NCBI GenBank assembly: GCA_004009845.1
Contig: RMBW01000331.1
Location: 1-12,261, forward strand
Origin: Davidsoniella eucalypti
Taxonomy: Eukaryota; Ascomycota; Sordariomycetes; Microascales; Ceratocystidaceae
Direction of reading: 5' to 3'
DNA: 12,261 nucleotides
In this document: piece by piece, positions 6,279 to 12,261 of the stretch
Position numbering within the stretch: position 1 is the first letter of the stretch
Layout of the letters: the number at the start of each line of letters is the position of its first letter
Translations under genes and position numbers: made by a program
The notes under the pieces: model-generated
What the model was told of the DNA's origin: nothing
What the model saw: only the letters and a program-made list of their open reading frames with translations
The model's database searches: none

Positions 6279-6550
6279 GGCAGAAAAAAATTTACTAATT
6301 TTACAACAAAAACCCATAAAAACTCCTTCAAACAACCAATACAATATGATAAATAACAGAAAACAAGATGAGCCATGGTAACAATCCAATAAAACAAAAA
6401 TAACACTTTCCAAACAGGGTAAAGATACCGGAAGCGGTAGGCGCTAGGGGGCGCAAGCGGTCGTCGTGGCGCAGTGATGTGCAGCACAGCCTCCAATCGG
6501 GGAGGATTGCGTGTGTCGAGGGTCACGCCGTAGCCCTTGTCGGATCTGCT
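6279..6550 (-). other. AT-rich 3' region of element C between pol stop and polypurine tract
   Basis: About 270 bases with no recognised gene. The part near the integrase is GC-balanced and, where D overlaps (first few codons), still resembles coding sequence. The part nearer the LTR (about 6285-6420) is AT-rich and T-rich on the element strand. The pol frame stays open after its TAG all the way to the LTR, giving a hydrophobic translation that may be only an effect of T-rich DNA. Confidence 0.6.
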
Positions 6551-8560
6551 CTACGACAATAACCAGGCAGTGTACAGAGACTGGACAGTAATATCCCAGT
6601 TCTTCTTGGTTTTCTCCGTGAAGATGCGCCAGGCAACAGTGTCTTCCACATGTTCCAGAGGTTCCCACGTCGCATCTTGGTAGCCTAGCCATTTGACGAG
6701 GGCTTGCTTGTGACCTCGGGAAGTGCGCTGTTTCAATATTGCCTCCACCCTGTACTCACCAGCCTCCAATGAGGGGTCCTCAAGCGCTTCCCTAGCCGTG
6801 ATTGCGACAGGCTCATCGTCCTGAATTTCCTGAGATGGCAAGGGGTTGTTTGGGGCGCGTCGGATGAGGCTCACATGGAAGACTGGGTGAATATCCGAGG
6901 GTACGTTCAGGCGAACGTTATGGCTGCCTACAACTTCCAGGACAGTGTACCGTCTAGCTAGCCAGTCTAGCTTCTTTGAAGGCCTTTCCGTAGTCAGGTG
7001 CTTCGTGTTTAGGTAAACTAGGTCTCCTACTTTGAAACTTTCAGAGGGCTGGCGAAGACGGTTAGCACTGTTCTCCTGGTGTTCTTGGGCGGCTGCCATG
7101 GCGACAATAGCGAACTGGGTGGCATCACTTAGCTTTGCTAACCAATCCTGGGCCCCGCGTACTGGAGACTTATTCGAGGCTGGGGGCCCTTGTACAGATG
7201 GTTCGATAATGTCGACGTTAAAACCGTGGGTCATGAAGAAAGGAGAGAGGCCTGTAGCGGAAGAGATCCTGTTGTTTAGGGCGAGTTGCGCTTGAGGCAG
7301 CAAGGAGGCCCAGTCGTCCTGGGCAAAGGAACAGAAATTGCGCAGGTATGTCTCAATCTCCTGATTACTGCGTTCTTGGCTGCCATCCGTCTGCGGATGG
7401 AACGCTGTGGACAGGCGACGCTGAATGCCGAACCGGCGACATACTTCTCCCCAGAATAATTGAGCAAATTGAGGCCCTCTGTCGGAGACAATTGCTTGAG
7501 GAAAACCGTGGTGCGAGAAAACATGGATTAGCAAGGCTTCAGCGGTGGCTTGTGCGGTTGTAGACGACATAGGGATCAGGATTTGGGACTTAGACAGGCG
7601 GTCGGTGACACCCAGAATGGAAGTATAGCCCGAAGAGGTAGGTAGTGGTCCAATAAAGTCCATTGCTAGTTCAGCCCAGGGTCTAGACGGTACAGGCAGA
7701 GGTTTCAATAGACCGCGCTTCTGTTCTCGCCAGATCTTGCTCTTGCCGCAAGAAGAGCAGTTGGACACGAATCGTCGGACGTCGTTAGTCAGGCCAGGCC
7801 AGGCATACTCGCGCGATACGAGATCACGAGTGATTGCTCTTCCTGGGTGTCCGGCCAGAGTAGAGTCGTGAATTTGCTGGATGATCTTGGTTCTCAGGGG
7901 TTCGTAATATGGGACCCAAAGTCTATCACGCCAGCGCAGCAGTCCGTCTTGGTCAACCTTACATTCGCTCATCTGCCATTGCAGACCCCAGTCGGCGGGG
8001 AACGAGCGGGCTTCGTCTCGTACTAATTTACGAGCCAGCCACCAGCGGTTATTATTGGCAAGGGCTTGGTTCCATAGGTCAGTCATCTCGGGATCAGCGA
8101 AAGGGGATGATACTACTTCTCTAGTTGCGTTATCGTCAGTCGGCGCATCCTTGTCTGGCTCCTGAGCCCAAACTGCGCCAATTACTACCAGGTCATTGCT
8201 CGCCTCACTCTTCTCGAGGAGTTGATGCACACGACTAGCCAGCCTATCGTCTTTTTCGTCGGCTGGCATGTCCTGGTCCCTTCTTGAAAGGGCGTCTGGT
8301 ACAACTTGCTCGGTGCCTGGGCGATGGCGCAGGCAGAAGCTGAAGTCAGAGAGCTCATATCCCCAGCGACGCTGTCTCTCGGCAAGCGTCCTCTTAGTGC
8401 GAAAGTACTCCAGATTACGGTGGTCAGTGTATACCACAAAGTCAACCCCTAGGAGGAAATGGCGCCATTCTCGAATGGACCAGTAAATAGCCAACATCTC
8501 CTTGTCGTGAATCGGGTAATTGGCTTCCGGGGGAGTAAGTTTGCGCGAGAGGAAGGCGAT
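6551..8560 (-). CDS. pol: Pol of element C, open C-terminal part: RNase H end, integrase and chromodomain
   Basis: Uninterrupted C-terminal half of pol; it has no start codon of its own and begins after the frameshift at 8561-8563. Counting from the methionine at 8497, it carries the rest of RNase H (YTDHRN, VPDALSRR). Integrase follows: the zinc finger (His210, His217, Cys247, Cys250) and core Asp280 (AMDFIG), Asp339 (VSDRGPQF), Glu375 (DGSQERS), i.e. D-D-x35-E. Next is a C-terminal module ending in IHPVFHVSLIRRA, in which the usual GPY/F is replaced by ARRY. The chromodomain (about 581-622) runs from EYRVEAILKQR through VKWLGY to WEPLEHV. Tyr582, Trp603 and Tyr606 match the three aromatic cage residues by which HP1-type domains bind methylated H3K9. 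Integrase inserts the cDNA, and the chromodomain probably directs it to heterochromatin. The frame ends at TAG 6553-6551; element D has GAG at the aligned codon. Confidence 0.9.
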   Translation of the reverse strand: MAFLSRKLTPPEANYPIHDKEMLAIYWSIREWRHFLLGVDFVVYTDHRNLEYFRTKRTLAERQRRWGYELSDFSFCLRHRPGTEQVVPDALSRRDQDMPADEKDDRLASRVHQLLEKSEASNDLVVIGAVWAQEPDKDAPTDDNATREVVSSPFADPEMTDLWNQALANNNRWWLARKLVRDEARSFPADWGLQWQMSECKVDQDGLLRWRDRLWVPYYEPLRTKIIQQIHDSTLAGHPGRAITRDLVSREYAWPGLTNDVRRFVSNCSSCGKSKIWREQKRGLLKPLPVPSRPWAELAMDFIGPLPTSSGYTSILGVTDRLSKSQILIPMSSTTAQATAEALLIHVFSHHGFPQAIVSDRGPQFAQLFWGEVCRRFGIQRRLSTAFHPQTDGSQERSNQEIETYLRNFCSFAQDDWASLLPQAQLALNNRISSATGLSPFFMTHGFNVDIIEPSVQGPPASNKSPVRGAQDWLAKLSDATQFAIVAMAAAQEHQENSANRLRQPSESFKVGDLVYLNTKHLTTERPSKKLDWLARRYTVLEVVGSHNVRLNVPSDIHPVFHVSLIRRAPNNPLPSQEIQDDEPVAITAREALEDPSLEAGEYRVEAILKQRTSRGHKQALVKWLGYQDATWEPLEHVEDTVAWRIFTEKTKKNWDITVQSLYTAWLLS

Positions 8561-10149
8561 GGGTGCATAAGGCCATCATCGCCTCGCTGGGATAATTCTG
8601 CTCCTAAGGCGTAACCAGACGAGTCGGCGGTCAGTACAGTTTCTTTCAGGGGGTCAAAAGGAGTCAGAACAGGGGGAGTAAGGAAGGCTTTCTTAACTTC
8701 GGCAAAAGAGTGAGCGCAGGCATCAGACCATACGAAAGGGGTGTCCTTCTTGGTTAACCCTACCAGAGGCGCCATTAATTCTGACAGTCGAGGCACAAAA
8801 TCTCTGTAGAAATTCACGAAGCCAATAAACCCGCGTAAACCTTTCAATGTCGTAGGTGGTTTCCATTCACGAATCGCTAGGGTTTTCTCGGGGTCAGCCT
8901 TGATACCAATACCTGGGCCGACTATGAATCCGAGGAACTTAATCTCCTTAGCCAGAAAGTGACACTTGCGCAAGTCGAGTTGGAGGCCGGCTTGATCGAG
9001 TGCATGGACGATCTCGAGCACTAGTTGTCTATGCTCCTCCTCAGTACCGCTGGAGTAAATATCCACGTCATCGATATAAGCGCTGCAGCTAATACCCAGC
9101 CATTTCCGAAGGACCGAGTTGATGTAGCGTTGGAAAGCAGCAGGGGCGTTGGTCAGACCGAAAGGGATGACGTTCCATTCGAAGGCCCCTAGGGGAGTCC
9201 GAAAAGCGGTTAACTCCTCATAGCCAGGGGCTATACGAATACGATGAAAGGCAGCAATGACATCTACTTTGGACACCCACTTGGCTTCCGAAATTTGCCG
9301 CAGGGTGTCATGGATAAGGGGTAAGGGTATGAGTCCTTTTTGGAAATAGCGTTGACTGCGCGGTAGTCTACGCAGAAACGAATTCCACCTCCAGGTTTCT
9401 TTACAAATAGCACTGGAGAGCCCACTTCAGACTTTGTGTCCTTTATCCATTTAGTAGCCAGTAGTTCCGTCAGCGTCTTCTGCATCACCAACAGCTCTGC
9501 GCGAGACAACGGGTACAGCGATTGTATAGGTAACGTCTTTCCCTCCATCAGCTCGATCTTCAAGTCCACTCCAGGCCGGTGCGGCGGGAGGTCCTTGGAC
9601 GCTTTTGCCTCGAAGGCAGAGGCTACGGGTCTTAACCACTCAGGTAGCGGCGGTCTCTCCTGTTCCTTTTGCGCTAATGCTCTGTTGACGTCCTCCAGCG
9701 TAATACGGAAGATGGCGAGGTCGTCGTCGTTGTCGCAAAGGGCATGAAATTCGTCAGGAGTAAGTTCTTCGGCTGTAGGTACTTCAATCTGCCCGGAACG
9801 AGGGTGCAAGTGCACGTCGTGGTTGATGAGCCAGCGTTGACCGAGTATCAGGTCTTCGGTCTGGCCGGGGACGACGTAGGCCCATATGTCCTCGTGGTGG
9901 TCGGGCAAGTGTAGTGTGAACTGGGCGATTTGGTGATGACGGGAGGACTGGTTTGCGATGCAGCGAGGATACCTTACGAGGTTCGATGGGTAATGTCTTC
10001 GTGGCGTAGGCGAGTAGGCGCGGGGGCACGACGGCGAGGCAGAGACAGCCACTGTCGACGAGAGCCTTCGTAGAAAAAGTATTCATAGATAAATCTAGAT
10101 ACGTTCCCTTAGCTCCCATCTCTAATCTAACTATCTGTTCGCCTTCCAT
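6551..10149 (-). pseudogene. pol: Complete pol of element C, broken by four 1-base deletions
   Basis: Collinear with element A's pol from ATG 10149, but four single-base losses break it: near 9966-9970 (CCC to CC), near 9931-9934 (ACAC to ACC), at 9325-9327 (CCCC to CCC) and at 8561-8563 (CCCC to CCC). The protease start with DSG (10149 to about 9970), the protease end to early RT (about 9930-9330), the RT core with YIDD and first RNase H motifs (about 9324-8564) and the integrase half (8560-6551) are therefore in successive frames. The unbroken length would be about 1,200 residues, normal for a chromovirus pol. Substitutions against A are few (for example WTDH to YTDH in RNase H). Either a recent pseudogene or, since several losses lie in C runs, partly a sequencing artefact. 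Confidence 0.88.
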
Positions 10150-10162
10150 CGTATCCTCCTTA

Positions 10163-10197
10163 CCAGGGCGCGACTTGTCCTGGTCACCTAAAAATCC
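10163..10197 (-). promoter_or_regulatory. Frameshift signal copy at the element C gag/pol junction
   Basis: Same five-T run ending in TAG (10190-10188), six-base spacer and 6-bp stem (ACCAGG at 10184-10179, CCTGGT at 10167-10162) as in element A. Nearby sequence does vary between the copies, for example GATCTGATG against GATTTGATG just upstream, so the unchanged signal is mildly informative. Confidence 0.55.
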
Positions 10198-12091
10198 ATC
10201 AAATCATCCTCATCAGTGGCCGGGCGGTGCGTGTTGGTAGAGGCCACCACGGCGGTGCTTTCGGACGAGGGCAGCAGGCGATCCATCATCAGGTGGTCCG
10301 TCTTCGCAAGTTCTTCACGTACTGCGGGGCGGACTTCATCGCGTATGGCCGTCTTAACGGCGCCGTTGATAGCGTTGATTAGCACCTTGTTGGTCTTAGG
10401 TCCTTGTAGAGTTCGACGCGAGGGACATTGATTGGCGATATGTCCGGGCTGCGAGCAGATGAAACAAATTCCTTCTCGTAGCATGCGACTGCGTTCAGTA
10501 GGGTTGAGACGTGGCTTGTCATTACGGGGTTGCTGCGTTTGACGAGGAGCATTGCTTCGTGAGGGGGGCTCGGCACGCGCTCTCCAGTTGTCGCTGTCTC
10601 GGTATTGGGTAGGACGCGAGGTCTTCTTCGTGTAAGGACCGTAGTAATCATGGTGGCGGCTGAAATGGTCGAGCAGGCTCTCAGTGACTTCCCTGTAAGT
10701 AGGCAGGCTCCAGAGGATGGTGGTTTTGACCACTAGCTCTTCTCGTGTGGCGCGACGTAGAAGGTCGATGAGCATGTCGTCGTCTTGCATACCTGCGGCC
10801 AGAGCTAACCCTTCGAAACGGTTGAAGAAGTCGAGGAATGATTCGTGGGACTCCTGGCGAGCACCAAAGAAAGCAGTGCGGGCTTGCGACTTACGGGCAC
10901 GGCTGCGGAACATGAGGTCGAGTTTGTCTAGCAGCTTGTCGTATGAGCCTGGCTGGTCGCTAATGGAGACAAAAATTCGTTGAGTTTGGCACGCGTGTCG
11001 GAGCCTAGTCGGCTAAACAGGTAGGCAGTGCGTGCTAGCTCGTCGCCTATAGCTCGGCCATCGATTCGCATCTTGAAGATTGCTAGGGTTCGCCAGTTTT
11101 CATACTCCGCGTGAGTGCCTCCAAATTCGATAAGGTGAGGCTGAGATGGGCGGACGCGGCTACGGGATCTCGAACGTCTTCGGGTAGTGACGGCAGTAGT
11201 TGGGACAGGAGGCATGGCGGGAGCAGTGGGTTCGGTATGGTTGCCTATGACCAGTTGGGACAGTAGCGAGACAGTGTCCTTCAATTCCCTAAGTTCATTG
11301 AGCAGTGCATTGTCGGCAGGCTGAGGAGCGCGTGAATGGGCAGGGCCAGGAGAACGCGTCGGCTGACGGCCACGGGATGGGGGACGCGACGCGTGGCGGA
11401 CAGACATTCCCATGCTTTCGGCCAGACGGGCCAAGTCAGAGTCGGGGGAAGGGTGCTGGCTGACAGAAGGGCGACGACGAGAATGGGTATCTACACCAGG
11501 GGCAAAGTGGGATAGGCTTCGAACAGAGGCAGCGCGACTAATGGCACGGGTGTGAGTGGTCTCGTACGAGATTAGTTCCTCAGCTTCATATGCAGCAGCT
11601 CTTGAGCGACTAGAGGAGCGCGGGAAGAGTGCACGGGGTTACCATCCTTATCACGCGGGGGAGAGCGTGGGATGCCGATGAAACAGGAGGAGAGGAGACG
11701 TGAGGACACGTGAGCACGAGCACGCGCTTCGCGGATTACGCGGTTTCCACAGGCGACGTGGCCAACAAAGTCACCGGTGAAGGAGAGGTGGCCCAAGTTA
11801 TCGTGAAAGTGTTCCTTATGGGCGAGGACGTCGCGTGTGGAAGGGCAAAAGCCAAGGAGGGAAGCCAGACGGGCGCGCTCCTTGCGCTTGAATAGTGCGA
11901 GGTAACACCAGCCGGGTTCGCGCCAGGCGCGCTTCGTAGGTAGGTCAAGGGCGGACAAGATGTAGCCCTCAGCCGATTCCTGGTTGGGGTTCAGGGTGAA
12001 AACACGCGCTAGGGCAAGGTTATGCCAGGTGTGGTAGACGCAGCGTTAGGGTAGCAAGGAGACCCCAGAACAGAAATAGCAAGCCAGACAT
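10188..12091 (-). pseudogene. gag: Gag of element C, broken by three small deletions
   Basis: Counterpart of element A's Gag, from ATG 12091-12089 (same AUG context) to TAG at 10190-10188. The span is 1,904 nt against 1,908 in A. A 2-base loss near 12045-12049 (CTGACTCG to CTAACG) stops the native start frame after about 23 residues. Further 1-base losses near 11604-11606 and 10971-10976 (ATTCTTTG to ATTTTTG) shift it again. Between the breaks the sequence is recognisable throughout: the Arg/Ser-rich region (about 11490-11130), the capsid-like region (about 11130-10640) and the intact zinc knuckle CFICSQPGHIANQC near 10470-10430. Not translatable as one protein as given, but the last 10188-10970 part, with capsid end and knuckle, is fully open. 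The junction to pol, including TTT-TAG and stem-loop, is identical to A. Confidence 0.88.
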
Positions 12092-12137
12092 GGTGACTTG
12101 GACGTGTGCGAGAAGCGGGCGAGCGGACGGATAAGGC

Positions 12138-12256
12138 AGGTGCAATAGGGCAAGCAAACGGCTTGGACAGGATGAATAAAGGCAAGCAAACGGCTTGGAC
12201 AAAGGGAGAAATCAAGCGGTGGCTGTACAGGAAAAGGGCAAGCGGACGGCTTGGAC
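12138..12256 (-). repeat. Leader hairpin repeats of element C (four units in window)
   Basis: The last four units of the leader array, starting on the minus strand at 12256, 12228, 12200 and 12168, correspond to the last four units of element A. The stem CAAGC/GCTTG is kept in three; in the unit at 12228 it is damaged (ACAGCCACCGCTTG). The unit at 12168 has loop CGTTT where A has CGTTG. Units 1-6 lie outside the window. Confidence 0.88.
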
Positions 12257-12261
12257 AGGAA

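Larger units (their letters stand above)
6082..12261 (-). mobile_element. Element C: near-full-length chromovirus retrotransposon, inverted relative to A
   Basis: Read on the minus strand from the right edge: leader repeats, gag, pol with all enzyme domains plus chromodomain, an AT-rich 3' region, polypurine tract and 3' LTR ending at 6082. It is collinear with element A and very close to it. The gag and pol spans are each exactly 4 nt shorter than the corresponding A sequence, which is accounted for by seven small deletions. It inserted into A's pol at 6081/6082. The first roughly 200 bp of leader and the 5' LTR lie outside the window. Confidence 0.9.

Noticed and set aside
6248..6526. Small envelope- or membrane-like gene from the hydrophobic translation
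   Set aside because: It is in frame with the end of pol, has no own ATG at its start, and the hydrophobicity follows from T-rich DNA. Kept only as a low-interest readthrough note.
1240..12261. Repeat-induced point mutation (RIP) between A and C
   Set aside because: Differences seen by eye are sparse, go in both directions and leave A's frames open. There is no dense C-to-T or G-to-A bias. A formal RIP index was not computed.

Overview
The window is a block of nested Ty3/gypsy (Metaviridae) LTR retrotransposons of chromovirus type. No host gene, rRNA or tRNA is visible. RT, RNase H and integrase of fungal gypsy style, a C-terminal chromodomain, a probable self-primed replication signal, compact 179-bp LTRs and no spliceosomal structure in the coding regions suggest a filamentous fungus. 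An ascomycete is most likely, but that is an inference from general family resemblance, not from a host marker.

Layout, left to right. (1) 1-1239, minus strand: the 3' part of an older, related element (called D), with integrase core and a chromodomain broken by two 1-base frameshifts. It is cut at 1239/1240. (2) 1240-6081, plus strand: element A. It has a 179-bp 5' LTR, a self-priming type primer site, an AUG-free leader carrying a 10-unit array of small hairpin repeats, an intact gag (1793-3700), and a pol in the -1 frame (protease, RT, RNase H). Pol is broken at 5806 by a 179-bp solo LTR (element E, 5807-5985) with a perfect 5-bp target duplication CGAGA, resumes at 5991, and is cut at 6081. 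(3) 6082-12261, minus strand: element C, a near-identical copy of A in opposite orientation. It has its 3' LTR (6082-6260), polypurine tract, complete integrase plus chromodomain, RT/protease and gag, but seven small deletions break its reading frames. Its 5' LTR lies beyond the right edge, about 200-400 bp away.

The simplest history is that A inserted into D, E inserted into A's pol and later collapsed to a solo LTR, and C inserted into A's pol in reverse orientation. As a by-product A and C form a large inverted repeat (about 4.3-4.5 kb arms around a ~1.9 kb loop), which could give rise to double-stranded RNA.

How the parts work in one element: the LTR promoter (TATA, pyrimidine tract, start near 1355) makes a genomic RNA whose first 11 nt can pair with the site just inside the LTR to prime reverse transcription. 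Gag is read from the first AUG. Pol probably comes from a -1 frameshift at TTT-TAG followed by a stem-loop. Integrase with a chromodomain probably steers insertion to heterochromatin, in keeping with the nesting seen here. The most notable signals are the self-priming match, the hairpin array with the gag start codon in the loop of a degenerate last unit, and the frameshift signal. I see no wholly new biological system.
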